Origin: Prostheceraeus crozeri
Lineage: Eukaryota; Platyhelminthes; Polycladida; Euryleptidae
Length of the DNA: 64,000 nt
NCBI GenBank assembly: GCA_907163375.1
Contig: CAJQUW010011629.1
Coordinates: forward strand, 1 to 64,000
Direction of reading: 5' to 3'
In this document: positions 9,815 through 21,030 of the stretch, in pieces
Position numbering within the stretch: position 1 is the first letter of the stretch
Layout of the letters: every line of letters begins with the position of its first letter
Notes under the pieces: generated by a model
The model's input: only the letters and a program-made list of their open reading frames with translations
Told to the model about the DNA's origin: nothing
Database searches by the model: none
Position numbers and translations under genes: made by a program

Positions 9815-11343
9815 GAAGGAAGTTATGGTCTTACCGGCGGATAAAGGGAATGCCACAGTCGTTTTGGATACTTCCGAGTACTTCAGAAAGCTTCAAGAGT
9901 TGATTGACATTGGCCCATATACAAAATGTTCCAAGGATCCTGGTCAAAAGATGAGAAGGGAGCTGCATCGTATTTTAATGGTTTTAGTGAAGAATAGGAA
10001 GTTGATGAAGGCTGATGTGTTAACTTTGTGTCATACTTTCTTTCAACTGCCACATATATTTGGATTACCTAAGATCCATAAGCAAGGGGTGCCATTGAGA
10101 CCGATCGTATGTATGAGTGGCGCATTGTGGTCTCCTCTGTCGCGTTGGTTAGCGGATATTTTGAAACCTTACGTAAAGGAAGCGAACTCGTATATCTTGA
10201 ATACCGCGGATCTGATTGAAAAGTTGGAAAATTCCCACTCGGAAGATAACATGCTTGTGTCTCTGGATGTGGAATCTTTGTTTACCAATGTGCCACTGGA
10301 TATAACAATTGATGTGTTTAATCAATTGCTCACAAGAGATTAGAGTTTGTCGGAAAGGACCAAGCTTTCGGCTCAGTATATAGTGTCCTTATCAAGGATG
10401 GTGCTTTCATCAAGTTATTTTAAGTTCAATACCGAGCTTTATGTACAGACTGACGGAGTTTCAATGGGAAGCAGCCTGGGTCCAGTCGCAGCTAATATTT
10501 TTATGAGTAACTTGGAGAATTCGGCCCTTGAAGGAGCTTTGTGCTGAGGGATGCTTCTTCCTCAGTTTTGGTACCGTTACGTGGATGACATTATTATTGG
10601 CTGGTCTCATTCGTCTACTGAGCTGGATGATTTTGTTCGGTATTTGAATGGGTTATGCAGCTCCATCCGCTTCAGTACAGAGATAGAGGTGGATCGGCGT
10701 TTACCTTTCCTCGACGTCTTGATAGAGCGAACTGACTCCGGTTTTTCTTTCTCTGTGTTCCGTAAGGAAACTCACACCGGTAGATATCTACACAGGGAAT
10801 CTGCACATCCACGAAGTGTATTCAGGGGTGTTGTCCGCTCCTTGTCTGATCGGGCTCAGAAGATTTGTTCTGGAGACTCTATTGAACAGGAGAGAATACA
10901 CTTAAAAGGTACGTTGATGAGTAATGGATACAGTAGTATTGAATGTGATCGTGGTTGGCTTTCCGTTTCGATGGATGATCAAGTTGAGGAGCAGAACTTA
11001 CCAAGACATTCAATTCCCTATGTTAGAGGTTTGTCGGAGAAACTTGCATCTATTCTACGTGAGGTGAATGTGAGAACATCGATGAAGCCCTCGACTACTC
11101 TTCGTTCGCTTCTTGTCCACAAGAGGCTCGGGCTCGGTTTACAAACTTCCCTGTAGCGAGGAAGGATGCTCATGGGTGTATGTTGGAGAGACGTCTCGTC
11201 CGGTGGAGGAAAGACTAAAGGAGCATGCGAAGTCAATCAAGTTAATGGATGTACAGCGATCTGAGGTAGCCAAGCATGCGGTGTCATCAGGTCATCCGAT
11301 CAGAGTAAAGAACGCCACTGTGATTGATCGGGAAAGCAGCTAG
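9815..11343 (+). pseudogene. PLE reverse transcriptase with GIY-YIG endonuclease
   Basis: Visible in order: LPADKGNATVV near 9830; HIFGLPKIHK with LRPIV near 10055-10110; motif A VSLDVESLFTNVPL near 10260; motif B QTDGVSMGSSLGPVAANIF near 10450; the YVDD box near 10570; RRLPFLDVLIERT near 10690-10740; and the GIY-YIG-like SVYKLPC / WVYVGETSRPVEERLKEH near 11125-11230. In the PLE family the polymerase copies the element RNA and the GIY-YIG domain cuts the target. The RT core residues are all present, but the frame is broken in about three places, so this copy is inactive. The protein N-terminus is missing. Confidence 0.85.
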
Positions 11344-11628
11344 AGCAAACGAATTTTTAAGGAGTCGCTATGGACTCATAAACTGCACTCTGAGAACAAA
11401 GTCAAACATACGTTGAGTGATGTGTGGAAGTCTTGAGACTCTCGGTTTTTTCATAACATTTCTAAAATCGTTGACTTTCTTAGCTTCTACTTCTATTTGT
11501 TTTATAGTAGGATGTTTTTAAGTATTTTCTGTACTATGTATTTAAATGATAGTTCTATGATGTTCTTATGTTTCTTTCTTGCATGATTGTGAACTATTCT
11601 CATAAGTGTTAGCTGCATGATTCATTCG

Positions 11629-11665
11629 CCTGACGATGACTGCCGGCGGCAGCTCAAAGGCCTCG
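11629..11665 (+). ncRNA. Possible degenerate hammerhead ribozyme in the PLE 3' end
   Basis: CTGACGA (11630-11636) is the conserved CUGANGA box. It is followed by a GC-rich stem-loop (ACTGCC / GGCAG) and then CAAA where an active hammerhead has GAAA. PLEs are known to carry hammerheads in their terminal repeats. The changed base and the missing clear stem I/III partners mean it is probably inactive or a chance match. Confidence 0.3.
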
Positions 11666-11851
11666 ATGAAGGGTTTTTTACGAGAACAACATCGTATTTC
11701 TGCGGGTTCCTGTGGTGTTAAAAAATTATGTGAAGCCCGTTATTTCATTCTACACATAGTATCAATTCATCTATTTTGGGCAACAGTGATTGTACATTGA
11801 GTAAACAAATGATAGGGTATGAAGTCTCATTGCCACATTTTAAAACCCTAA

Positions 11852-12421
11852 CTAAAAATTTTTGCTGTTAGAGTCAGTTTCCACAGTTTTGCCGTTTCGA
11901 ATAAAGACATTTTCAGAGTTTTCGCTTCTTTTCTTTAGCTCTTGTCTTAGTTTGTGGTTCAGTTCTCATTCCATACGTGTTTGATCTGGCTTTATGAAGA
12001 CATCTTTGAAAGTGTTGCTGTTTTTTAACTTCTTGGAGTTGCGAAGTATAGCGCTACGTATCGCTGGATTTGGACATCCTAATCGTATCAGACGTGGCTT
12101 TGCTCCACCTCGTGTAATAGATCCGATTCGAGAGCAATCAGATACCTTAAACTTTTCACATTCAAGAGTTTCTATAATTTCTTCAACTTTTTTCATATCC
12201 GAAACTGTACGTTCAGATAATGTGTTTACAGGATCTTCAGGTACGCCAGAGATTATGAGGTAATCACGCTTCTGAAACCTCTGTACTGCTTCGTTAATTA
12301 TTTCTTCACTGTCTGGCCTAATAGCAACACTCGAATGATACTCGTTAAGTATATCGTGAACTTGCTCTAATTTCTCGCATCTATTTTGCAGCTGTTCATG
12401 TAGACATGTAGATTTTTCCAA
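11852..12421 (-). pseudogene. LINE ORF1 fragment
   Basis: Read leftward from 12421 the frame runs to TAG at 11852-11854 with one in-frame TGA near 11964. It contains RDYLIISGVPE, a SRIGSITRGGAKPRLIRL motif, AIRSAILRNSKKLKNS and VFIKPDQTRM, then after the stop ELNHKLRQELKKRS and VFIRNGKTV. This is the CR1/Jockey-type ORF1 RNA-binding region. No ORF2 follows toward 11760, so only this piece survives beside the PLE. Confidence 0.7.
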
Positions 12422-13000
12422 TTAATCAAGATCAATCAAGATATATAGCATAGGTTAAATTCATTAAAATAATGCGAATTATTTTTGCGCATCTGCAACA
12501 AATGAATGTACATAGCAAGTTCATACGCTGACAATGACAAACAACGACTCAAGGAAAACAATTATTCGAATACTTTTAAGGAAACTGATTTACCATTATG
12601 ACATAGGGTTTAATTTAATTTAATTCAGGAGTTTTATCATTTATTAACAACGCTTATACTATACTCACTACATCCTATGTATTTAACAGAAAAACAATTA
12701 GTAATGTCATTACTGCAATTTGGAAATATGTTCATATGGCTACTACTTGGGTCCTTCGTTAGCAAATTTATTTCTTTCTGACAAAGTTGGATGAATGAAG
12801 CTTTCGCACCTAAGTTCGATGACATGCTAGATGTTTTTGAGAATGTATATAAATTTCATTCTTTTTTGAATTTGCAACACCCTAATTTAAAGTTTACAGT
12901 AGAGAAAAGTAAAAACATATTTTCCTTTTTGGATGTTGAAATTGACACCAGTAATGGCCTATCCACATCTATTTTTAGGAAAAGTGCATATACAGGTCTA

Positions 13001-14019
13001 CACTGTAAATCGCTGGATACGAAAATTACATACAAACATATACCAAAATCACATACAATTTGAAACTAACATCTGATACGAGATTCTCGTATGCTTACAG
13101 AGATCTGGTACGTTTTTCATACCACATCTCACTTACTTTCGTATGTGATTGGTATGTAGCGATACGAACTATTCTATCTGTGATTGGCTGTTCTACACTG
13201 AAATACGAGTTGTTGGTATGTTTTATATACGAGACCCGATGAAAATTCATCCTTATTCGTATGTCTCTGGTATGCATTTAGTATGTGGAGCTTTAAGTCA
13301 CATAGCAAAAAAATATATGTAGATGACATACTACTATCAAATAACTTTTTTCGGTAATACCAGTCGTGAATATTTGTTGTTTGATGGAGTGATATTTAAC
13401 TAGATTAGATTGATTGTAAATTTTATGCTCTACGAATATGTCGTCGTTGCTACTTGTACTTGTCTAGCAACATTGATATGACGTTTAGTTAGCTCTAATT
13501 TATAAACCAGGTTGATAAACATCATTTCATTCAAACGATATCTTTCGTGCGATCATGTTGACTTATATATCTCAAACATAACTATTTTTTGCGTTCATGA
13601 ATTATAATGTGTTTTTATTTCGGATTGATAATATGCTTAATTTCAAAATTACATAATGCATAATTGTTAATGGTTGAATACTTATTGATTATTCATGAAA
13701 TACCTTACACTTACGTGTATTGCAATCGAATTCAGTATTGAAAGTATGACGCTTGAATGTCATTATCTCACTACTTACAGAACAGTAGTAACATTAGTGT
13801 GATCTTTATTGACAAAGGGCCTTAAATCAACATACTTTGGACATGATTGATGCTTTCTTTTAACATCGTGCTGGTATGGCTTTTGTATGTAAAGCATACC
13901 ACATTTGAAATAACATACGAAAAGCATACAAATATATACCAAGAGAATACAGAAATATACCAAAAAAGTATCTTGGTATGCATCCTTTGTATGTGATTGG
14001 TATTGAGCGATTTACAGTG
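13001..14019. mobile_element. 1-kb MITE with TA target duplication (copy in PLE)
   Basis: Terminal inverted repeat CACTGTAAATCGCT, TA on both sides (12999-13000 and 14020-14021). Many internal copies of a TATGTGATTGGTAT-like word lie near the ends. A sister copy is at 53327-54340, where block A1 shows the empty TA site. No transposase; probably mobilised by a Tc1/mariner-type enzyme. ORFs within it are not gene-like. Confidence 0.85.
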
Positions 14020-14543
14020 TACTAATGAATTATAATGCTACCTGCCTATCCAATGGAAACGCACCCTCATGATAGGAATGTTGCATACAGAGAATAATGT
14101 ATGCTCAAGCTAGAAACTGTTTGACGTATAGAGATTAAAAATATTACAAAAATTCTAATAGGCAACTCAAATCCCGTTGACTTCATCAACTCGCTGATAA
14201 AGCAGTTCCTGGAAATAAAATGTAATACGGATAAAAAAGCAACGAAGAAAGATGAATGGGAGGATACCAAGTTTTTGATACTTCCATTTCTGTGTAAAAC
14301 ATCCATAAAATTTCGACGCAAACCTATTAAAATATTTAGGAAATTGGACAATAATGTTAACATGATATTCAACACTTGTAAAGCAGGACAGTATTTTGGC
14401 CTGAAAGATATAACAAATAAGCTGATGCGATCATGCGTTGTGTATAATTTTGAATGTTGGGTTGATCCTGATACCCAATATTTGCGACAAACGAAGCGCA
14501 GATTATATCAAAGAATAAAAGAACATATAAGAGGTAACTCAGC

Positions 14544-15363
14544 CATAGAGTAAGTATAATAGGTAGAGTGGTAACTCTTTATTAAATTCCCAATGTGTAT
14601 ACACTTTCGATTTTATTAAATGAACTTGAAGGGAATGCAATTGGGTATTGTGAGACATGTAAGTTTTTGCAGTGTTGAAGAAATCACCACGAAATTGAAT
14701 GATCATGATAGTAATGCAGAAGGAATGATGGTATTTTACAGATTCTCAGTGCCATGACAGCCTTAGAGATTTAAAGTTTGTTAATTCGATAGGTTCCTAT
14801 TACTTCCATGCTCAACCTCAAGAGCATTTTCTTAAGCGTGATCATATCACATGCACTCTGTCACTGGCAGACCAAAATCACATAATCAAAGACAATGATT
14901 TCAATTAAAGACGTAAATAAGTCCACATCACTATTCGGATTCAAGGAATGAAATATGAATTTAGTGATCGAATCATAAAATCATGCCGGTAAAAATTAAA
15001 TTAAAAACTTGAAATTTCAGCCAAGAAAGCAAAATCAGATCTCGACTTTTTCATGAATACGTCCATCATAACGAGATTCATGAAATTCCCTTGCAAATTA
15101 GCTTGATTTCCGCTTAGTTGGGATGCTTGTCAGCAAATATTCATTTCTTTTGATATTCAACTTGTTTCATGCTACTTATAAAGGGACGTCATCTCGATAG
15201 TATATAAATTGGCAAATTTTGACTTTTTTCAAAAGTGCTCAAATAATTTTTTGGACCACTGGAACGTAATCTCCGCAAAAAACTGAATCTTTTCATATAA
15301 AAATGTTCACTGTATACAGATACTTTTTGAGTCGACACTCTACCTATATATCCCTACTCTATG
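14544..15363. mobile_element. hAT-like non-autonomous element, 820 bp
   Basis: The ends are inverted repeats beginning CATAGAGTA and continuing through ATAGGTAGAGTG and ACTC over about 34 bp. It is flanked by an 8-bp duplication, AACTCAGC (14536-14543) and AACCCAGC (15364-15371), one mismatch. It splits the GIY-YIG region of the PLE. An 8-bp target duplication points to hAT. No transposase is present. Confidence 0.75.
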
Positions 15364-16874
15364 AACCCAGCCGTAAGTAGTCATCTGAACATATGTCCAA
15401 ACTGTAGTAATGACATTATTAATTGTTTTTCTGTTAAATACACAGGACGTAGTGAATTTGAAACTAGCATAGTAGAAGCGTTGTTAATAAATGATAAAAC
15501 TCCTAAATTAAATCAAACCTTTGTCATAATGGTAAATCCGTTTTCTTAAAAGTATTCGAATGATTGTTTTTGATAATTGCTATTGTTTTCCTTGAATCGT
15601 TGTTTGTCATTGTCAGCGTATGAGCTTATTCTGTAAATTTATTTTGCTAACTGAACTATAATAATTAAATTAATTAAACGATGACTAATGGAATACATAG
15701 TTGCAGATGCAGCAAGTTCTCTTTTAAGTACTTTAATGCCTTAATAGTCATGGTTCATATTTCTTGTTAAGCTGGAGGCATTCCTCGAGCTCGTTTATGG
15801 AAGGAAAACGTTCTTATTAGTGTTGCGCCTCAGGAAAACGATTTTAAAGATTTTTAAGATTTTGTCTCTCTAGACAACAACGAATCTACGTTCTACCATA
15901 TAAAAAGCACAAATCAACGCCCCATTTCGTACATAAGCCACTATTAATCAGACTCATATTGAAAATTGTAATCAACTACAGTTTCTGATGAGTCACTTGT
16001 AATTATAATAAATTACTTTTCTAGCCATGTAATTGGGAAGTAATTGCGCCTAGCCTACATTGCAATCAGCACTGTCAAATATTCATTCAACATGCAGTGC
16101 AAATTCCTTTATTCTCCTCGTCGATAGTGCGCTAAAATAACTGCTAATAATACATTGCAATGTTATACCTTCTTTTTTATTCCTTTTGGGGTCTAATGCA
16201 ATAAGGCGCAAATTATATTATTTTTCCTAGTTAAACCGAATAGCTGCCGATACATAAAATAAGTTGAAACGCTAAAATAACTTGAGATTCTTACATCTGT
16301 ATAAAAGTTGATTCATCACGGTGTTTCAAGCATTTTATTTTGGCATTCTTGCAAATTTTAGGGCAGCATCTCGGTCATTCAGTACATCATCAATGCCAAG
16401 TATTTAGGATTCATGTGACGGCATTGTAACAGTTGGCGCCTTTTGAAATTTAGATGTGTGATTTCTTTTTATTTTAAATTCAACTCAACCAGCATCATTA
16501 CAAAAAGTATGGAATGTCTACTCAACTTTCTAAGTCTATGAGGTCAAATGAATTTTGTTACTTTATATAAGCCCAAATCTATTGGAATCTTCTGACAATC
16601 AATGCCAAGTTATGTGTAATTGTGTAAAAGAATGCGGAGTCCCTTCACTGAACTTAATGGATGGAGATAACTTCCATGATAGCGATTATTTTTCTAACAC
16701 CACATATATTTAAATGACAGCAATCAATATACGCATTTTTCAGATACCAACCAATGATAAACCCTCAAGATAGCTGAAGAGATACTTAATTATTTGTATA
16801 TGCCAATTAACCTTGTCATCGTTGTGGTAACTTGACAACTTATAATGCTCTGTCGTTGTGTAGAGATCTCATAA

Positions 16875-17687
16875 TTGTTCCATTTCAAAAATACCCTAAT
16901 AGAAAGAATGACATTGACAAATATTTTCAAACTTGGCTTCATATTACAAGTTTCAACTTCTTGCGTTGTTGCTTTATCTGTGATTTATAATTATCAATAT
17001 TCCATTGTGCAGAAGAATGTGAAATGTTTACAGACGAAAGAAGCATCTAAAGACTCGTCCAGTGTATCTTGTTCTAAGCATTGTTTCTCCCTGAACTGCC
17101 ATGGGTTTTTATGGAATAGAGAAACGAGACAATGCTGGCTTCTTCATCAATCTCTGTCATCTCGAACAACATCAGGACAGTGTCGATACTATCAAAAGAC
17201 TGCTGCTACAAATAATAAATGTCCCTCAACTTATGACATAATCTTGCCATCTATCCCTGGTCGTGTATTTAGGTTGGGGAAAACAAGAAAATATCAAGGT
17301 AACTCCATTCTATTTTGTACACAGTCTGGCGGTTCCTTGGCTGAATTGAACAAGGGGAATAGTTTTTCCGAAATGATAGCGCATTTGCAGCCCATCTTTA
17401 GCAACTCAACAAAATTGGCAAATTGTGACAGGTTTTCAAACAACAATATCCAATGCAAATTTGTAATTGGGTTGGAAGCAATGTCTGGTGGAGTATTTCG
17501 GTGGAATCATTCTAAAATAGAGCTGAATTCGTCTGACATGTTCATGCAGTTTCCTTCTATAAGTTATCCTAATAAATGGCTGACACTAACACTGCGCTTT
17601 CACTCTGATGGAAGACTGCATAGTAAGCTAATCAAAACTGATATTGTATATCAACGATATCCCTTGTGTCAGTGTCAACTCGAATAA
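16875..17687 (+). CDS. C-type-lectin-like protein with PAN/apple-like region, copy 1
   Basis: An intact 270-codon frame. The second Met (16908, residue 12) is the likelier start because a signal peptide or signal anchor follows directly (LGFILQVSTSCVVALSV). Residues 51-103 hold six cysteines in a PAN/apple-like arrangement around CHGFLWN. Residues 116-268 look like a C-type lectin-like domain: CPSTYDI start, FCTQSGGSLAEL, FVIGLEAMSGGVFRW and a terminal PLCQC. The classic calcium-binding EPN/WND motifs are absent, so sugar binding is doubtful. Sequons are at N177, N211 and N218. Predicted secreted or type II membrane protein of recognition or adhesion type. The domain assignment is moderately certain. 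Confidence 0.7.
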   Translation: MFHFKNTLIERMTLTNIFKLGFILQVSTSCVVALSVIYNYQYSIVQKNVKCLQTKEASKDSSSVSCSKHCFSLNCHGFLWNRETRQCWLLHQSLSSRTTSGQCRYYQKTAATNNKCPSTYDIILPSIPGRVFRLGKTRKYQGNSILFCTQSGGSLAELNKGNSFSEMIAHLQPIFSNSTKLANCDRFSNNNIQCKFVIGLEAMSGGVFRWNHSKIELNSSDMFMQFPSISYPNKWLTLTLRFHSDGRLHSKLIKTDIVYQRYPLCQCQLE

Positions 17688-17978
17688 ATGCAGCTTTGAT
17701 GCGCATGGGTCAGAATCGAGGATCATTGTGCGTCTGAAACAATTTTTCATGGACGAAAAATGGCCATCTCCAATTTTTGGTTCCACATACATACTTTGCA
17801 TGACCAGAGAAACCAAATTATGTTATCTAACATACATTTGACCGAAATCTTTTCGAGATAATGAGTCTTTTTCGAAATTCAGTTTTGAATTTCAGAAGTG
17901 CTAAGTGGCCATTTCTTTTTTTATTTTAAAACATTCCTTACAATTGTATGAAACATAGATAGACAAGTTAAGCAAACT

Positions 17979-18320
17979 TTATCGACAGCTTTCCAAGATA
18001 GAGCTTAAAACTAAAAATTCAAATTTAATTTCTGAATTTTTAAATGTACGATTGTTAAATTTTGATTCCTCTTTTGAAACATTTCCAGTAGTATTCTGAT
18101 GTAGATAAGTCCAAGTTTTAAAAATTTCATCGATGTCTTTCCATGATTGAGAATACAATTTGGAATCTGAAGCAAGATTTTTTCTTTTAAACAAGACTTC
18201 ATCATTTACTTTTTGATAACGATAATGATACATTTGCCATATCGTGTAGATGATGATGACGTTAATTAATGTGCTCATGAAAGAGGCAAATCTGATGCCC
18301 ATGGGAGGCAACAAGAGCAA
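17979..18320 (-). CDS. Small single-pass membrane protein or exon, unknown
   Basis: A 113-codon frame read leftward. It has one hydrophobic segment near the N-terminus (ASFMSTLINVIIIYTIW, residues about 12-28), then a hydrophilic tail with sequon-like NTT and NVS near residue 76. The stop follows LSSILESCR. In copy 2 (56453-56775) an ATG upstream is cut off by a 10-base direct insertion that introduces a stop, while the downstream frame is kept. It may be the 3' exon of a gene whose 5' exon is the frame at 18547-18774. No family recognised. Confidence 0.4.
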   Translation of the reverse strand: MLLLPPMGIRFASFMSTLINVIIIYTIWQMYHYRYQKVNDEVLFKRKNLASDSKLYSQSWKDIDEIFKTWTYLHQNTTGNVSKEESKFNNRTFKNSEIKFEFLVLSSILESCR

Positions 18321-18546
18321 GCAACAGTGAAGAAATAAAGTGAAAAAGTCAAGCAGTGAAAAGCATGAAAAGCATTTTGTTTATGATCAGTTCAGTGAAC
18401 AGGACAACTTTCACAGTTGTAGCTGATAACTGTAAGCTCAGAAGTATGCCCAATGAAATTTGACAAGGTAACCAACAGTTTAAATGGTTGGAATCATCAA
18501 GTTTTGATTTCAAATATTTTTTAGTATGTGATGTCAGATATTTGGC

Positions 18547-18774
18547 CTACATAAGTAATATGCAGCAAACAACATTTAGGCCTATAGTGCTCACAGCAAT
18601 GGTTATAAATGTGTCGTTGCATCTTGCATAAAGTGTAGATATAGCACAAAAAAATAATCCCAATCTTCTTTCTTGCTTTTTTCTATCGAGAGTGACAAGA
18701 TATCCTTTATGTATACCTGGTGACATTATATTAAATCTTTTTTCAATTTGCCACCACGTTATTTTGTCACCCAT
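18547..18774 (-). CDS. Small membrane-protein ORF, possible upstream exon
   Basis: A 75-codon frame from ATG 18774, beginning MGDKITWWQIEKRFN and ending in a hydrophobic helix (TIAVSTIGLNVVCCILLM). Copy 2 (57031-57267) keeps the frame despite an in-frame length change of a few codons in the middle. That tolerance supports coding. No donor or acceptor links it clearly to the frame at 17979-18320. Unknown function. Confidence 0.4.
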   Translation of the reverse strand: MGDKITWWQIEKRFNIMSPGIHKGYLVTLDRKKQERRLGLFFCAISTLYARCNDTFITIAVSTIGLNVVCCILLM

Positions 18775-19863
18775 GTTTAAGAATGTCGCTACTTTCAGTC
18801 AAAATTCCAGTCATTTATTCCTGTGAGAGACAGAAGCAATTAAAAAAATAAGACCTTCCAGGAATGGGCATTATGAACCTTAACCGCCTAAATTATTCGT
18901 ATCTTGAAAATGTCAATCTTCAGGCTTTTGGAAGGTGAAAAATAGGATACACAGGGACTATCTTGAGACTTGCCTACTCAATTTCTTCTCACTTCGGTAG
19001 GTTGCAATGTCAGAATAACAATATAATAAAAACCATCTCCATTATTAAGACTTTTGAAGAAGTTTATGTAAAATGGATCAAATGATCAAGTATCTTGAGA
19101 AACGATGTTTCGCCATACGTTAACGGCAGAATTTTCAAAGCTGATCGGTAGCAATAATTAAGTAGCTATCATATTCATTTCAGTCTTTGACGAATGGTGG
19201 GTTTCAATATTTAAACATTAACTCAAATAGATGTTGTGCACAGCTGTTTACTTTCTTCAAAAGTGTGCACAGCGCTTTATACGCAATAGCCTGATCGTAT
19301 TCATAGTGACTTGAAATTCATGGCGACAAATTTGAGAAAAATTATCCACAAAAGTAAACACAGACACTGAATAATTTGTTCTTGAAACAGAAAGCAATCA
19401 TTGCAGTTTAGAGTCAATCATTTGAGTTTTGACATATTACTGCAACCTTGCTTTCAAAACTGAAATTCACAATGATTGACAATGCATTTGAACAGCACTT
19501 CAGATGTGTCATACGCTTATACAACATTTTGTTGCGGATGCAGACTAGCCTTGCTTCCTTTAGCCCGCTAAAGACCACTGAATATTTGGACGGTTCACAG
19601 AACTCGATAATTTCTCAAGTTCTCGCTTAATTGAACATTTAATTCTTATTTACAACGTAATTAGGGTTTAAAGAGGGGATCATGTGCTTCGATGTTTTCA
19701 GACAAAGAGAAAAAAGCTTTGCTTTATTTCTTAAGTGTGGTGTTGCCCCATTTCTTTTCAGCGGCGTGACATATAGCACCTCTATAATGTCGATGCTATT
19801 TAGAAGTTAACTTTCTAGCGCGTGCTTGCAAAATACTTACATTTGCTGGTATCGACTGCATGG

Positions 19864-20148
19864 GCCATAATGGATAATTCCATTTGGTCGTACGTTACAT
19901 TTTGCAACATATTTCTGTGCATATATTTTGATAGAAGAAAGATATTTATCAGCAGCTGTTACCATGCACCTTCAAAACTATTGCAGCAAATACGTGCAGA
20001 CTTGACTCTTTCAGATATTTATTTTTCATGGAGAAAAATCTGTTCAAAGCCTCCGTTATATTGTGCAGGATATCATTCCAACACTATCCCTGAATTTATC
20101 AATAGCATCACAAAAAAGCATTGGTCACATTCCCAAACAAATATGTGA
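19864..20148 (+). CDS. Hypothetical ORF, conserved in both block A copies
   Basis: From an ATG near 19870 (MDNSIWSYVTF) the frame runs about 92 codons to TGA. The protein is identical in copy 2 (58340-58618), and at least one base difference between them is silent. It is rich in aromatic and cysteine residues, with a hydrophobic stretch at the start. Copy 1 has extra in-frame sequence upstream. This is weak evidence for a gene; recent duplication alone could explain the match. Confidence 0.25.
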   Translation, partial: AIMDNSIWSYVTFCNIFLCIYFDRRKIFISSCYHAPSKLLQQIRADLTLSDIYFSWRKICSKPPLYCAGYHSNTIPEFINSITKKHWSHSQTNM

Positions 20149-20612
20149 ATATACATGCATTACTTTGCATTATTCAACATCATGTTAACTTAAGTGTACA
20201 TCAGTAGTAACTATAGGAGCATTCCAAGTAGGCCTATTTCTCAACCTTACACATCTGCAATATAGCATTTAGAAAATGTTCTCATGCATGGATAACACCC
20301 CAGCAGCATTGATGGATTCTTTGAGAATTTCTGAACATGTTACGGACGAAATTCACACAGATTCCAAAATCAAATTTCGAACTTTTAATTTTAAGGAAGC
20401 TTATCCGCAAGCATCCGCAGCCAGCCTCAGCTTTGAGTTTACTCACTGAACCGTCGCATAACACCGTCTGCTAGTCCTTGTATATTACATGGATATCCTT
20501 ACATCATCACGGCAATCGAATTTTATGTAAACATATGAATATATGTTGATACATATTATTCATGGACGATGGAAATGCTCCATTCAATTCAGAAAGGAAA
20601 GCATTAACTTAC

Positions 20613-21030
20613 TTTCCGTTTTTCCAATGTTGTAATTGGTAGATTGTTAGTTACCCGGTGTTCAGCTTTCATCGAAGAGCCTTCAGATTTGCACTGACTT
20701 GATGTAGAATCGATTGTTTCTTTTTTTTGAACTTCATTCCAAGTCATTTTCCTCGCTGGGATAAACTCATAGAAAGAGATGAAAGCGCGCCCACCAATGA
20801 GACGCTTAGTTGCGCATTTCACAATAAAAAAGTTTGAGGTGGTGCGTGTTTCTGTCTGTCCAATAAGGTCACATTGTCTGCCGAACCGGCGTCATCAAAC
20901 GTCAAGCGCAGATATCTAGACATCTCGTAGTCATAGTGCGCACGAATGTCTTCAAAAGAGATAGTCAGAGCATAGTAAAGTTCGCATATATTACGTGTTG
21001 CTGCAGGTTGTTTCTGAACAGGCCTATAAT
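20613..21030 (-). CDS. Candidate exon(s) of an unknown minus-strand gene
   Basis: Two overlapping minus-strand frames look protein-like. The first (about 21030-20819) includes ELYYALTISFEDIR, HYDYEMSRYLRLTFDDAGS and NVTLLDRQ; it is also open in copy 2 (59286-59513). The second (about 20895-20613) includes LIGGRAFISFYEFIPARK and ends at a GTAAGT donor; copy 2 has an 11-base deletion in it. How they join is unclear: no consensus splice pair connects them. I do not recognise the protein. Confidence 0.3.

Larger units (their letters stand above)
9796..11735 (+). mobile_element. Penelope-like element (PLE), 5'-truncated
   Basis: Contains a PLE reverse transcriptase and a C-terminal GIY-YIG endonuclease in the usual order, then about 390 bp of 3' sequence. 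It begins next to a run of T at 9789-9798, abutting the LINE fragment of opposite orientation. The 3' part holds CTGACGA and GGCCTCGATGAAGG, typical of PLE ends. Reading is broken in about three places. No target duplication is evident. Confidence 0.85.
12515..15640 (+). mobile_element. Second Penelope-like element, fragmentary, with inverted 3'-end copies
   Basis: RT remnants include a LGPSLANLFLSD-type motif B near 12745-12785 and KFTVEKSKNIFSFLDVEI near 12890-12950. GIY-YIG remnants lie near 14430-14540 (RSCVVYNFECW, QTKRRLYQRIKEHI) and 15380-15530 (CPNCSNDIINCF and SIVEALLINDKTPKLNQ). The 3' end at 15372-15635 reappears in reverse complement at 12515-12756, directly before the RT piece. 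PLEs are known for terminal repeats in direct or inverted order. It is broken in several places and is older than the two insertions it contains. Confidence 0.75.

Noticed and set aside
13060-13277. Overlapping 60-codon ORFs on both strands, also at 53386-53757
   Set aside because: They lie inside the non-coding MITE and arise from its repeated subterminal words.
17644-17841. Alternative-frame extension after the lectin-like ORF
   Set aside because: The main frame ends naturally after PLCQC; the other frame shows no domain and its conservation is explained by duplication.
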